The notes beneath the pieces are model-generated. The model ran no database searches and was not told the origin of the DNA. It saw nothing but the letters and a program-made list of their open reading frames with translations. DNA of 64,000 bases from Verrucomicrobiia bacterium (GTDB taxonomy: Bacteria; Verrucomicrobiota; Verrucomicrobiia; JADLBR01; JAIBCM01). The stretch is from positions 310,001 to 374,000 of the forward strand of contig JAIBCM010000001.1 of NCBI GenBank assembly GCA_019694135.1, in the 5' to 3' direction. Positions within the stretch are counted from its first letter, which is position 1. Each line of letters opens with the position of its first letter. The position numbers were made by a program, and so were the translations under genes. Of the stretch, positions 43,582-52,531 are shown one piece after another.

Positions 43582-44979
43582 CTAAGAATGAATCGCTCGA
43601 CCCGCCACCCCCAAAGCCGCTTCTTTAACTGCTTCAGACATGCTGGGATGAGCATGAATTGTGCGCGCTAAATCTTCTGAACTACCACCAAACTCCATCA
43701 ACAACACAGCCGAAGCAATTAGCTCGGAAGCATTAGAAGCCACAATGTGAACCCCTAAAACACGATCCGTTTTTGCATCCGCAATAATCTTTGCAAATCC
43801 ATCCGTCGTGTCGCTTGCCAATGCCCGACCATTGGCCATAAAAGGAAATTTTCCGACGCGATACTCAATTTTTTTCTCTTTCGCCTGTTCCTCAGTCAAC
43901 CCCACGCTTGCAACTTCGGGAGATGTATAAATCACGCCTGGAATCAAATCATAATTCACGTGACCCGGCTTACCTGCCAAATGTTCCGCGACAGCTACAC
44001 CTTCATCCTCAGCTTTGTGCGCCAACATCGGCCCATCAATAATATCTCCAATTGCATAAACACTTGGCACCGATGTTTGCCAATGTTCATTCACTTTCAC
44101 CCGCCCTCTTTCCGTCAACGCAACGCCTGCTTTTTCCAAACCTAACCCTTCTAAATAAGGCCGACGCCCAACCGCAACCAAAACTTTTTCCGCTTCCAGC
44201 GTCAGCGCTTTGCCCTTTTGTTCGGCATCCAAAACTACTTTATCTTTAGTAACTTTGGCCTGGGTTACTTTCGTTTCCAAATGAAACGTAAATCCTTGCT
44301 TAGTAAAAATGCGCTGCAATAAAGTCGCAGCCTCAACGTCAAAACCCGTTGCAATTCGAGGTAAAAACTCAACCACCGTGACTTTCGCACCCAAGCGACT
44401 CCACACTAAACCCAACTCCAAACCAATCGCTCCCCCGCCAATCACCAATAGAGACTTGGGTGCCTCTTTTAAAGCTAAAGCATGCGTGCTATTCAACACT
44501 CGATCCCCATCAAATTTTAAAAACGGCAACTCAATCGGCTCACTACCCGTAGCCAAAATAATTTTATCCGAAGTGATTTGCGATTTTTTTCCATCCTCAT
44601 CCACCTCAATCGTCGTGCCATTCACCAATCGACCAAAACCCGTGATTCGATCGATCTTATTTTTCTTCATCAAAAAATCGATCCCCTTCGTTAGCCCCTT
44701 CACCACCTCCTCTTTGCGCTTCATCAAAGTAGGGATTTCCATTTTAAAACCCGAACTCTGAATGCCATGCGCAGCAAAACGATGTTGTGCAAAATGAAAA
44801 TGCTCCGTTGAAGCCAACAACGCCTTACTAGGAATGCATCCAATATTTAAGCAAGTGCCGCCTAAAGTTTTCGATTTTTCAATGAGCGCCGTTTTAAAAC
44901 CGAGTTGTGCCGCGCGAATCGCTGCAACATACCCTCCAGGGCCTCCCCCGATGACCACAACTTGATAAGAATTTGCCAT
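43582..44979 (-). CDS. lpdA: Dihydrolipoyl dehydrogenase
   Basis: E3 flavoprotein that reoxidises dihydrolipoyl groups of 2-oxoacid dehydrogenase or glycine cleavage complexes, passing electrons to NAD+. 465 residues from ATG 44979. FAD motif VIGGGPGGYVAA at 8-19; redox pair GGTCLNIGCIPSK (about 39-51); NAD motif VIGGGAIGLELG; C-terminal HAHPSMSEAV with the catalytic His-Glu pair. No E1 or E2 gene is near. A 7-bp inverted repeat (GCTGTAA-TTACAGC) spans its stop but lacks a T tail. It diverges from mfd over 172 nt. Confidence 0.96.
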   Translation of the reverse strand: MANSYQVVVIGGGPGGYVAAIRAAQLGFKTALIEKSKTLGGTCLNIGCIPSKALLASTEHFHFAQHRFAAHGIQSSGFKMEIPTLMKRKEEVVKGLTKGIDFLMKKNKIDRITGFGRLVNGTTIEVDEDGKKSQITSDKIILATGSEPIELPFLKFDGDRVLNSTHALALKEAPKSLLVIGGGAIGLELGLVWSRLGAKVTVVEFLPRIATGFDVEAATLLQRIFTKQGFTFHLETKVTQAKVTKDKVVLDAEQKGKALTLEAEKVLVAVGRRPYLEGLGLEKAGVALTERGRVKVNEHWQTSVPSVYAIGDIIDGPMLAHKAEDEGVAVAEHLAGKPGHVNYDLIPGVIYTSPEVASVGLTEEQAKEKKIEYRVGKFPFMANGRALASDTTDGFAKIIADAKTDRVLGVHIVASNASELIASAVLLMEFGGSSEDLARTIHAHPSMSEAVKEAALGVAGRAIHS

Positions 44980-45038
44980 AAAATAATGATTTCGACCGAA
45001 AAAATTTGCATAATCAACCGCATCTTGCAATGAAAATG

Positions 45039-45059
45039 CTCCTGAATTTAACTCAGGAG
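45039..45059. promoter_or_regulatory. Inverted repeat between lpdA and mfd
   Basis: CTCCTGA, 7-nt loop, TCAGGAG: a perfect 7-bp dyad in the 172-nt divergent spacer. It could be an operator or a hairpin in the lpdA leader. Nothing else in the spacer is recognisable. Confidence 0.35.
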
Positions 45060-45151
45060 TGTAAATCTGATATTTCTCTAGCCTTTGATACAGCCATCCC
45101 TGATTTATCCGATTTTTATTTTCATAAAAATTTGCTACCTTTCCGATTGAC

Positions 45152-48100
45152 GTGCTAGCTGATCAAGATTCGATTTTGCATCACAACCCGAGAGTAAAAG
45201 AATGGAGTCACTCGGTGTTGGCGGGAGAGGTCTACCCTTTGGGCTATGAACCGCTGCCCTATCAAGCTTATTTGATTGCTTCTTTGGTAACTTATCGACC
45301 CCAAGTTTGCTTGGTGATTTGTCGTCGGTTTAAAGAAATGGAAGAGTTAGCCGCCCATTTAGAAGTTTGGTTGAATAAACGAGTCGTGCAACTTTTTCCC
45401 TGGTTGGAGATCGGAGAATCGGTCACACCTGACCCCGACTTTATCGCGCAACGTTATCGCACCTTGCAAAGGTTGCTGATGCGCTCCAACTCTTCATCCG
45501 AGCCTTTAATTATTTTAACATTAACCGAAGCATTGGAACAAAAACTTCCTTCGCCTGCCTGGTTAAAGGAGCGCCAACAAATCTTGAAAGTGGGCCAATC
45601 ACTTTCTTTAACCCGTTTACAAGAACAATTAACGCAAACCGGGTTTTTGCGAGTAACTCGCATCGATCAACAAGGCCAATTTGCGCAACGCGGCGGTATT
45701 TTAGACATTTACCCTTATCACTCGGAAGATCCTGTGCGCATTGAATTTTTTGGCGATGAAATCGATTCCATGCGCGAATTTTCAATTCATGATCAACTCA
45801 AGCTGCGCGACATCAGTTCGCTCAATTTTTTCTTGGCCAACCTTCAAGAAGCTCCAGCAGAAGCCACACTTTATGACTATTTATTTCAGGAAAATAAAAA
45901 AAGTTTTATCCTCGATAGCACACAAGAAACCCTACCTTCCTCTCCGCCACCCACCGGCTTTTCTCATGATTTCCTAAAAAAAAGCAGTGCCGATCTTCTT
46001 CTTCAGGAACAGCGTCGCGCCAATCTTTTGGAACATCTGCAACAATGGACAAATGAAGATTGGCGAATGATTATCTTTTGCCATAACGAAGGTGAAACCC
46101 AGCGACTTAAAGAAATTTTAGAGGAACAAAAAAAATCAATCACGCGCGCTATTATTTTTTCGATCGGCCATCTGAATCAAGGCTTTACGGTGCCCGAAGC
46201 AAAACTCGCAATTTTGACCGATGCCGAAATCTTCGGCCGTTATCGTCAGGTTCGTTCTTTCCGTTTGCGAGAGCGCACGAGTTTATTAGCGCAATCGCGT
46301 CACACGACTCCTGAAGAATGGGAAATCGGCGATTATGTGGTCCATGCTCAACATGGCATCGGTCGCTTTTGCGGACTAAAACATTTTGCTTTGCATGAAA
46401 ACCAAGAACAAGAAGTCATTATTTTAGAATACGCTGAAGGCGCCAAACTTTATGTGCCTTTGAATCAAGCTTACTTGATTAGTCGCTATGTGGGAGTAAG
46501 CCGAAAAAAACCCACTCTGGACAGCCTAGGTGGCAATCGCTGGGAGCGAGCCAAAATCGCTGCGAATCGCGCTATTTTCGATTACGCCGCCAAACTCTTG
46601 CAAATCCAAGCGGAAAGACAGATCCATCCCAGCTACAGTTTTCCTCCCGACACCGAATGGCAACGCGAATTCGAAGCCAGTTTTATTTATCAAGAAACCT
46701 CCGATCAATTACTCGCGATTGAAGCGAGTAAACAGGACATGGAAAATCCCACAGCTATGGATCGTTTGATTTGTGGTGACGTAGGTTTTGGAAAAACGGA
46801 AGTGGCGATTCGAGCCGCTTTCAAGGCGGTCATGTCAGGAAAACAAGTGGCGTTTCTTTGTCCCACTACCGTTTTAGCTCAACAACATGGTAATACTTTG
46901 CGTGAACGCATGGCAGATTATCCGGTCAAAATCGAAATCTTAAGCCGCTTTGCCTCACTAACTGCTCAGAAAAAAATAGTAAACGATTTAGCAAAAGGCG
47001 AAGTTGACATCGTAGTAGGCACACATCGCTTGCTATCCCTCGATGTGAAATTCAAAGATATAGGCTTGCTCGTGGTCGATGAAGAACAACGGTTTGGCGT
47101 CAAACATAAAGAGACTTTGAAAGAACGATTTCGCCAAATCGATATTTTGACACTTTCTGCCACCCCCATTCCTCGGACACTTTACCTCGCTCTCATGGGA
47201 GCGCGTGATATGAGCACGATTGAAACACCACCGCCCGGTCGCGTGCCCGTAGAAACCGCCATCGCACCTTATGATGAACGACTTATTCGCGACGCTATTC
47301 AACGCGAACTGGCTCGCGACGGGCAAGTTTTCTTTCTTCACAACCGCGTGGAAAGCATCGAACGCATGGCATTAAAAATCCAACGACTCATTCCAGGCAT
47401 TAAAGTCATCGTGGGACACGGTCAGATGAAAGAAAATGAGCTGGAACAAGTCATGCTCGCTTTTGTTGAAGGCAAAGCTGACGTGCTCGTTTCCACCACT
47501 ATTATCGAAAGTGGATTAGATATTCCTAATGCCAACACCATTATTATTGATCGAGCTGATCGATTCGGTTTAGCTGATCTTTACCAACTTCGCGGGCGTG
47601 TGGGACGCGGTCAACACAAAGCATACGCCTATCTTTTGTTGCCACGCGAACTGTTGATAACGGGTGAAGCACGTCGCAGAACCAGCGCGATCAAACAGTA
47701 TTCTCATCTTGGCGCAGGATTCAAAATCGCCATGCGCGATTTGGAAATTCGAGGCGCGGGCAATCTTTTGGGCACGCAACAAAGCGGTCACATTGCCGCC
47801 ATTGGATTTGAATTGTATTGCCAACTTTTAAAAATGGCCATCGAACAACTCAAAACCGGCAAGCCCATTTTTCGACGCGATGTGTCGATTACCATTGATT
47901 TCCTCAATCTCAACGAATCCGAAAAATCGACGGATCAACTACCCGCCTATTTACCCATTTCTTTTTTACCCGAACCCGGCCTCCGCATCGAAGCCTACCG
48001 AGAATTGGCTGAAATTTCGAACTTTCAAGAATGGAAAACCACCCGAAAAACATGGGAAGATCGCTTTGGAAGATTGCCTGAAGCGGTAGAAAATTTGTTG

Positions 48101-48301
48101 CAATACACACGCCTTAAAATTCTCTGCAGTGAACATGTTGCTAGCAGTTTAGAAATTGTAGAAGATCAAGTTCGAATCAAAAAAGGTGGCGACTACATTT
48201 TAATCGATTCCAAGTTTCCGCGATTGACTGAAAAAAATTTAAAAAAACGCTTCAAAGAGATTTTTTATTGGGCAGAACAATTACTTGAAGAAAATAAATG
48301 A
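45152..48301 (+). CDS. mfd: Transcription-repair coupling factor Mfd
   Basis: Releases RNA polymerase stalled at DNA damage and recruits UvrA. 1049 residues from a GTG, somewhat shorter than the roughly 1150 of E. coli Mfd. Order of domains: UvrB-homology module (QRGGILDIYPY, RIEFFGDEIDSMR, about 175-205), CarD-like RNA-polymerase-interacting domain (GDYVVHAQHGIGRF, about 392), helicase P-loop GDVGFGKTE (about 541-549), DEEQ (about 643), the RG-rich translocation motif (LADLYQLRGRVGR) and the C-terminal TRCF domain. The shorter length comes mainly from the N-terminal part. It stands alone on the + strand. Confidence 0.96.
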   Translation: MLADQDSILHHNPRVKEWSHSVLAGEVYPLGYEPLPYQAYLIASLVTYRPQVCLVICRRFKEMEELAAHLEVWLNKRVVQLFPWLEIGESVTPDPDFIAQRYRTLQRLLMRSNSSSEPLIILTLTEALEQKLPSPAWLKERQQILKVGQSLSLTRLQEQLTQTGFLRVTRIDQQGQFAQRGGILDIYPYHSEDPVRIEFFGDEIDSMREFSIHDQLKLRDISSLNFFLANLQEAPAEATLYDYLFQENKKSFILDSTQETLPSSPPPTGFSHDFLKKSSADLLLQEQRRANLLEHLQQWTNEDWRMIIFCHNEGETQRLKEILEEQKKSITRAIIFSIGHLNQGFTVPEAKLAILTDAEIFGRYRQVRSFRLRERTSLLAQSRHTTPEEWEIGDYVVHAQHGIGRFCGLKHFALHENQEQEVIILEYAEGAKLYVPLNQAYLISRYVGVSRKKPTLDSLGGNRWERAKIAANRAIFDYAAKLLQIQAERQIHPSYSFPPDTEWQREFEASFIYQETSDQLLAIEASKQDMENPTAMDRLICGDVGFGKTEVAIRAAFKAVMSGKQVAFLCPTTVLAQQHGNTLRERMADYPVKIEILSRFASLTAQKKIVNDLAKGEVDIVVGTHRLLSLDVKFKDIGLLVVDEEQRFGVKHKETLKERFRQIDILTLSATPIPRTLYLALMGARDMSTIETPPPGRVPVETAIAPYDERLIRDAIQRELARDGQVFFLHNRVESIERMALKIQRLIPGIKVIVGHGQMKENELEQVMLAFVEGKADVLVSTTIIESGLDIPNANTIIIDRADRFGLADLYQLRGRVGRGQHKAYAYLLLPRELLITGEARRRTSAIKQYSHLGAGFKIAMRDLEIRGAGNLLGTQQSGHIAAIGFELYCQLLKMAIEQLKTGKPIFRRDVSITIDFLNLNESEKSTDQLPAYLPISFLPEPGLRIEAYRELAEISNFQEWKTTRKTWEDRFGRLPEAVENLLQYTRLKILCSEHVASSLEIVEDQVRIKKGGDYILIDSKFPRLTEKNLKKRFKEIFYWAEQLLEENK

Positions 48302-48330
48302 ATGCAAAGCAAGGTAAAACAACTTAAAGT

Positions 48331-48897
48331 TTAAACCCGTAGCGCCCCACGAAATCCCCTGGCACTATAGTAAGATTGCGCACCGTTATGACCCACGAAA
48401 ACCCGGCCGTAGCGACGATCACAATAAAGCGCACCACCAAGTTTTCTAATATCATCAGGTGTTTTCACCCAACTCGAGGTTTTCGTATCAAAATTGCCGA
48501 GCTTTTGTAGATCCAGATATTGTTCTTCGGTTAAAAGCTCAACACCCATTGCCTCTGCCATATCCATAACACTATTTTCTGGTTTATGCTCCTTCCTCGA
48601 TTCCAACGCTTCACGATCGTAACAAATACTAGTGCGACCTTTCGGACTTTCCGGCGAACAATCAAAAAAGATATATTCACCCGTCTTTTTATCGTGACCA
48701 ACCACATCCGGCTCACCACCCGTCTGCTCCATTTCATTAAGCGACCACAATTTTTTAGAATGGGCCTCTAATCTCACTTGCACCTTAGCCCATTCCAAAC
48801 CCTTATGGCGGCTCATGTTTTTCTCAAAACGAGTTTTTAATATTTTGAGAAGTTCTTCACGTTGTTTTGATGGCAATTCCTTTTTATTATTCTTCAT
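48331..48897 (-). CDS. DUF4256 protein
   Basis: 188 residues with very strong similarity, as I recall it, to DUF4256 proteins: SLNEMEQTGGEPDVVGHDK, SPESPKGRTSICYDREALE, GGALYCDRRYGRVFVGHNGA and a C-terminal YYSARGFRGALRV. The function is unknown; the fold has not been linked to an enzyme that I know. It is the last gene of the ArsR/SRPBCC cluster, 21 nt after the small membrane protein gene. Such short stress- or metabolite-linked clusters are common in Bacteroidota and may have been acquired as a unit. Confidence 0.9.
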   Translation of the reverse strand: MKNNKKELPSKQREELLKILKTRFEKNMSRHKGLEWAKVQVRLEAHSKKLWSLNEMEQTGGEPDVVGHDKKTGEYIFFDCSPESPKGRTSICYDREALESRKEHKPENSVMDMAEAMGVELLTEEQYLDLQKLGNFDTKTSSWVKTPDDIRKLGGALYCDRRYGRVFVGHNGAQSYYSARGFRGALRV

Positions 48898-48918
48898 ATT
48901 TTTATAGTTTTAAATAGT

Positions 48919-49239
48919 TCAACTCGTGCGCTTGGAACGTCGCGCAAGAATTATCAGCCCAATCTTCCTCGCAATAAATAATACAACCTGACTCAAGAGA
49001 GCCGGTCCAAATCCAAAAAAGCAATAAGCACCGAGCCATGCCGCCACACCAATAATAGCAAAAATTATGCCAGCGTACATGCAATATCCAGAAAAGAGCA
49101 TGACAGGAACAAAAATAAACCGAACACCAGCAGCATACTGTTGAACTTCCGAAGCTGGTTCATAAATATAACCCAATATCGGAATGCTCAGAATAAGATG
49201 AACCCATCGTAAAATCGAACGTCGAATCGCATTTGTCAT
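48919..49239 (-). CDS. Small membrane protein
   Basis: 106 residues with three hydrophobic segments (VHLILSIPILGYIY, FIFVPVMLFSGYCMYAGIIFA, LLSQVVLFIARKIGLIIL), the last ending in a basic tail (RRSKRTS). It sits 8 nt after the SRPBCC gene in the same operon. I do not recognise a named family with confidence. Its role may be tied to the SRPBCC protein, but the sequence gives no active-site clue. Confidence 0.65.
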   Translation of the reverse strand: MTNAIRRSILRWVHLILSIPILGYIYEPASEVQQYAAGVRFIFVPVMLFSGYCMYAGIIFAIIGVAAWLGAYCFFGFGPALLSQVVLFIARKIGLIILARRSKRTS

Positions 49240-49247
49240 AGTATGTT

Positions 49248-49712
49248 TTACTTTAATTTGCTTGCCATGTCTTGCAGACGGTCATGTGCCATATTGATTC
49301 CCTGAGCAAAAGGCAATTGCAACATTTGATCCCTGAGCGCAATAGATCGATATACAATATGCATAGTTAGCTTACTGGTACTGTCGGTGAGCTTTTCAAA
49401 TTCCAAGAACTCAAGTTGAACTTCAAAGGGCGTATTTTCCATTTCAAATGTCCGAGTGATTTTCCGATTCGGATTAAACTCATGGATCGTCCCATTGAAC
49501 TTATGCTTGTTTCCATGAGGATCAGTAGTTTCAAATTGATAGCTGCCGTGCTTTTTATTTTCAAGTTTCAGCACTTTCGTCCCCATCCATTGCTCAACCA
49601 TTTCAGGTTCTACATAGGCTTTAAAAAGCAATTCCAATGGCAAATCAAATTCCCTTGTTATCACTAAATCCTGTTTACCCTCTTCCGCATGAATTTTTGT
49701 TTTTTGTTCCAT
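49248..49712 (-). CDS. SRPBCC/AHSA1-type ligand-binding protein
   Basis: 154 residues of the START/Bet v1-like AHSA1 family: VITREFDLPLELLFKAYVEPEMVEQWMG at the N-terminus, GSYQFETTDPHGNKH with FNGTIHEFNPNRKITRTFE in the middle, and a C-terminal helix (MAHDRLQDMAS). Such proteins hold hydrophobic ligands and are very often encoded next to an ArsR-like regulator, as here, with a 1-nt gap. The ligand is unknown. Confidence 0.9.
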   Translation of the reverse strand: MEQKTKIHAEEGKQDLVITREFDLPLELLFKAYVEPEMVEQWMGTKVLKLENKKHGSYQFETTDPHGNKHKFNGTIHEFNPNRKITRTFEMENTPFEVQLEFLEFEKLTDSTSKLTMHIVYRSIALRDQMLQLPFAQGINMAHDRLQDMASKLK

Positions 49713-49713
49713 A

Positions 49714-50034
49714 CTATTTGTTTTTATATTTTTTCATAACCATTTCTAATTTATTGAAACGATCTTCCCACAACCTGCGAAATGGCTCAATAAAGTTGGC
49801 CACCTCTTTCATCTTTTTAGCATTAAAATAATAGTAAATTTCTCGACCGTTTTGTTTTTGTTTAAGTAATTGGCACTCGGTGAGTATTTGCAAATGCTTT
49901 GAAACAGTCGGCCTAGCTGTGTCAAAGTTTGCCGCAATGGATCCGGCGGTCATGGATTGCGAAGCAACCAGCAAAAGTATCGCCCTTCTGGTTGGGTCTG
50001 CAATGGCTTGAAATACATCTCGTCTTAAATTCAT
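49714..50034 (-). CDS. ArsR-family transcriptional regulator
   Basis: 106 residues with the winged-helix fold of ArsR/SmtB regulators: [18 protein letters not shown] at the start, recognition helix [12 protein letters not shown], and a wing with NGREIYYYF. The metal-binding ELCVCDL-type box is absent, so it probably responds to a non-metal signal, as in SdpR-like members paired with SRPBCC proteins. It heads the four-gene operon. Tandem dyads at 50038-50080 just before its ATG suggest autorepression. Confidence 0.92.
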   Translation of the reverse strand: MNLRRDVFQAIADPTRRAILLLVASQSMTAGSIAANFDTARPTVSKHLQILTECQLLKQKQNGREIYYYFNAKKMKEVANFIEPFRRLWEDRFNKLEMVMKKYKNK

Positions 50035-50037
50035 TAT

Positions 50038-50080
50038 GTAGCTATTTGACTACAAAATATATACGTAGTCATTTAACTAC
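50038..50080. promoter_or_regulatory. Tandem GTAG-N8-CTAC operators before arsR-type gene
   Basis: GTAGCTATTTGACTAC (50038-50053) and GTAGTCATTTAACTAC (50065-50080) are two near-identical dyads with centres 27 nt apart. The first touches the ArsR start codon. This is the arrangement expected for a self-repressing ArsR dimer bound at two sites. Confidence 0.7.
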
Positions 50081-50242
50081 GCAATATTTTTTTAAAAAAT
50101 TTATTACTACAACCATCTTGTAGTGCCCAAAGATAAAGCAATAGAAAGTTAGAGAGCGCACTTGCCATGAGAGTTTGGCTTGCCAAAAATAATTTTCCTT
50201 GTAATTAAATTGTCTTTAATCGATTAAATTGCGAGGTAAATA

Positions 50243-51349
50243 GTGAAAAATATAATTCTTAGTGTTTTACTTTTTGTAAGCCTGTTAACAGAATTCAAAG
50301 GCATAGTTTATGGACTAGAATCTATTAACTCTGTTCCATTTAGTTATAACCAAACTTTTGATTCTTTTGGAACCAATGATGTGCCCTGGAGTAATGATTC
50401 TATTTTGCCCGGATGGTTCGCGGCTCAAGAAAATGGTATTGTGACCAATTTAGTGGCTGATGATGGAAATAATTCAAACCTAGGGTTATTCTATAATTAT
50501 GGTTCATTTTTAAGCGTAGATCGAGCCTTGGGTGCCCGTCCTGACGGCAATATACTCGCTATCTTCATAGGTGCAGGTTTTACCAATAACTCCTCTAGCA
50601 CTGTTACAAATATCCAAATTGCCTATAAAGGAGAGCAATGGAGAGATTCCGATACTGTTCAGCAAACCTTAGAGTTTTTTTATCGAATTGGTGGTAATGA
50701 CTTTCCCAACAACACTAATAATATTGGTTGGATTGCATTGACCAATCTTAATTTTACGAGTCCTCAAAATTCAATGAGCTTTATGGCTCTTGACGGGAAT
50801 AATCCGAATAATAGTGCGTCACTTTCTTTTAACCTTGATGGTGTATCCATTCCACCAGGACAAACTTTTTGGATTCGCTGGATGAACTCTTTTGATCCCA
50901 ATGCAAACTTTGAGCATGGAATAGCCATTGATGATGTGATTTTAAATTTTTCGGGACAAACCAATCAATTCAACTTAACCGAATTTAAGATTGATGTGAA
51001 AAAGCCTAAATCGGGTAAAGTTCTTAAATATAAAGGCTCTAAAGGATTCAAAGTCAAAGCAAACGTTGTCACCACTAACACTGTAACTGAAGCGTCTGTT
51101 GCAGCTTTTAGTGGCACTAATATTCCGACCAATTTAACTTTTGTTGCGGCAACCTTAAAAGAGTTGAAAAAGGGGAAATTGCTCAAGACACAAGGTGTTA
51201 AATATAAATTGAACACAAAGAAAAATAGAACAGGTCAAAATTTAACCCAAGGCCCAATTAACTTAGTGCTTAAATTAGTTGGGACACAAGGAACTAATGC
51301 TGGCAGTTATTTACAGACTAATGTTTTTTCTGAGGTTCAAATCAAATAA
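50243..51349 (+). CDS. Secreted protein, no recognised family
   Basis: 368 residues from a GTG with GCGAGGT 6 nt upstream. Signal peptide to about residue 24. The first 220 residues form a beta-rich domain (NQTFDSFGTNDVPWSNDSILPG, then IGAGFTNNSSSTVTNIQIAYKGEQW, FWIRWMNSFDPN, HGIAIDDVILNF) like those in surface proteins of PVC bacteria that often carry PEP-CTERM tails. Here the C-terminal 130 residues are lysine-rich instead (VKKPKSGKVLKYKGSKGFKVK, LKKGKLLKTQGVKYKLNTKK) and no sorting signal exists. Lys-rich ends of this style also occur in the FG-GAP protein at 27020. Function unknown. Confidence 0.75.
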   Translation: MKNIILSVLLFVSLLTEFKGIVYGLESINSVPFSYNQTFDSFGTNDVPWSNDSILPGWFAAQENGIVTNLVADDGNNSNLGLFYNYGSFLSVDRALGARPDGNILAIFIGAGFTNNSSSTVTNIQIAYKGEQWRDSDTVQQTLEFFYRIGGNDFPNNTNNIGWIALTNLNFTSPQNSMSFMALDGNNPNNSASLSFNLDGVSIPPGQTFWIRWMNSFDPNANFEHGIAIDDVILNFSGQTNQFNLTEFKIDVKKPKSGKVLKYKGSKGFKVKANVVTTNTVTEASVAAFSGTNIPTNLTFVAATLKELKKGKLLKTQGVKYKLNTKKNRTGQNLTQGPINLVLKLVGTQGTNAGSYLQTNVFSEVQIK

Positions 51350-51550
51350 ATTAGTCTCCAGCCATTTGCCTCAGCTCGAGTGTTGAAAGACTCTCGATAT
51401 ATATATTAGCCTCCACGAAATCCCATGACGAGTGGATACAGATTGACCTGTATTGTGCTGAAGAAATCGTCGCTGCAAATTCTCGCAACTACCTACGTAA
51501 CGCCGACCTGTTTTTTTACTTTGCAAAATGTAAATCCAAAATAAGAAACC
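51350..51550. other. Intergenic region between secreted protein gene and tRNA
   Basis: No gene, terminator or repeat that I can support, apart from a short ATACAG/CTGTAT dyad near 51440-51457. A frame without stop codons runs from 51355 into the tRNA but has no start codon and no recognisable protein. No copy of the tRNA 3' end that would mark an integrated element was seen. Confidence 0.5.
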
Positions 51551-51625
51551 TCGGGCTGGTGAGATTTGAACTCACGACCTCGTGGACCCGAACCACGCGC
51601 GCTAGCCAAGCTACGCTACAGCCCG
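51551..51625 (-). tRNA. tRNA-Pro (anticodon CGG)
   Basis: The minus strand folds as a 75-nt cloverleaf: acceptor stem CGGGCTG / CAGCCCG with discriminator A; D-arm GCGT...GCGC; anticodon stem CGTGG / CCACG around the loop TTCGGGT, giving anticodon CGG; T-arm GTGAG-TTCAAAT-CTCAC. The terminal CCA is not encoded. It would read CCG proline codons. No other tRNA is in the window. Confidence 0.95.
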
Positions 51626-51720
51626 TCATGAATTGTTAAAATAAAGAAGGACGTTCACTTAAGCAAACTTCTTTTGGAGCCCTTCATTGACTAAGGGGTC
51701 ATGCTACTTATTTTATAGAT

Positions 51721-51927
51721 ATGAAAAGAACCATTATTGAAGTGAAGCCCAGCCGGGGAGGAGGTTGGGAGGCAAAAATGCGAGGGAATGGAGAACGTAT
51801 TATCATCAATAATAATAAAGCCCGAGTCATATCTGCTGCTCGACAAATCGCGCGGGATTTGGGACACAGTCAATTGATCGTTAAAAAAGCGGATGGCCAT
51901 ATTCAAACAGAGTCTACTTACAAATAG
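51721..51927 (+). CDS. DUF2188-like small protein
   Basis: 68 residues. The pattern is that of DUF2188: a strand with GGGWEAKMRGNGERII, a helix (KARVISAARQIARDLG), and a last strand with LIVKKADGHIQTE, as in proteins written GWAV...A...AR...G...VH..DG.I. Function unknown; such proteins are small, soluble and often single genes. It converges with coaE with a 15-nt gap. Confidence 0.72.
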   Translation: MKRTIIEVKPSRGGGWEAKMRGNGERIIINNNKARVISAARQIARDLGHSQLIVKKADGHIQTESTYK

Positions 51928-51942
51928 ACTCTTAAAAGCTTT

Positions 51943-52530
51943 TTACCAAAATTTCTTTATTACTGCGGAAAGCTGTTTTTTCAATAATTCAGTATCCCCA
52001 TCATTCCAAATAGCAATATCAGCCTTTTGCATTTTTCTATCAAGTGGCCATTGAGCACGCAACCGAGCTGTGATCTGATCTTCACTCCAACCGCGCGCAC
52101 TAATACGAGATCGCACCACACTTTCGGAACAGCCAATCGCAATAACTTTTTCAAATTCTGTTTCCGCCTCCGTCTCATAAAGCAAGGGAATCACCACCAG
52201 CACATCCTGGTCTTGCGCTAACAATTTCTCTGATTGTCTTTTCCATTCTTCGCGAATAATGGGATGCAAAATAGCATTAAGCTCCGACAACCGCTTCGCA
52301 TCATGAAATATCGTTTCAGCAAGTTTAGCGCGATTCAATGTCCCATCTGCATGAAAATAATTTTCTCCAAAAAGAGTTTTAATTTTTTCCCAGGCCGGTT
52401 TTCCGGGTATGACAATTTCACGCGCAATTTCATCGGTATCAATCACATGCCAACCCATTTCACTCAACAACTTAGCTGCCGTGCTTTTACCACATCCCAA
52501 CCCGCCCGTGAGTCCGATCAAATGAGCCAT
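51943..52530 (-). CDS. coaE: Dephospho-CoA kinase
   Basis: Last step of coenzyme A synthesis: ATP-dependent phosphorylation of the 3'-hydroxyl of dephospho-CoA. 195 residues, usual size. P-loop GGLGCGKST (8-16), then HVIDTDEIAREI (catalytic Asp of the DxD region), a lid with LHPIIREEW, and RISARGWSEDQITARLRAQWP, the CoA-binding C-terminal part. One nucleotide separates it from the upstream metallo-hydrolase, so the two are in one transcript. Confidence 0.95.
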   Translation of the reverse strand: MAHLIGLTGGLGCGKSTAAKLLSEMGWHVIDTDEIAREIVIPGKPAWEKIKTLFGENYFHADGTLNRAKLAETIFHDAKRLSELNAILHPIIREEWKRQSEKLLAQDQDVLVVIPLLYETEAETEFEKVIAIGCSESVVRSRISARGWSEDQITARLRAQWPLDRKMQKADIAIWNDGDTELLKKQLSAVIKKFW

Positions 52531-52531
52531 A

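Noticed and set aside
43564-43582. GCTGTAA-TTACAGC hairpin at the lpdA stop
   Set aside because: The stem is good but no T run follows; not called as terminator.
51355-51640. Frame without stop codons running into the tRNA
   Set aside because: It has no start codon and reads through tRNA-Pro on the other strand; probably chance.
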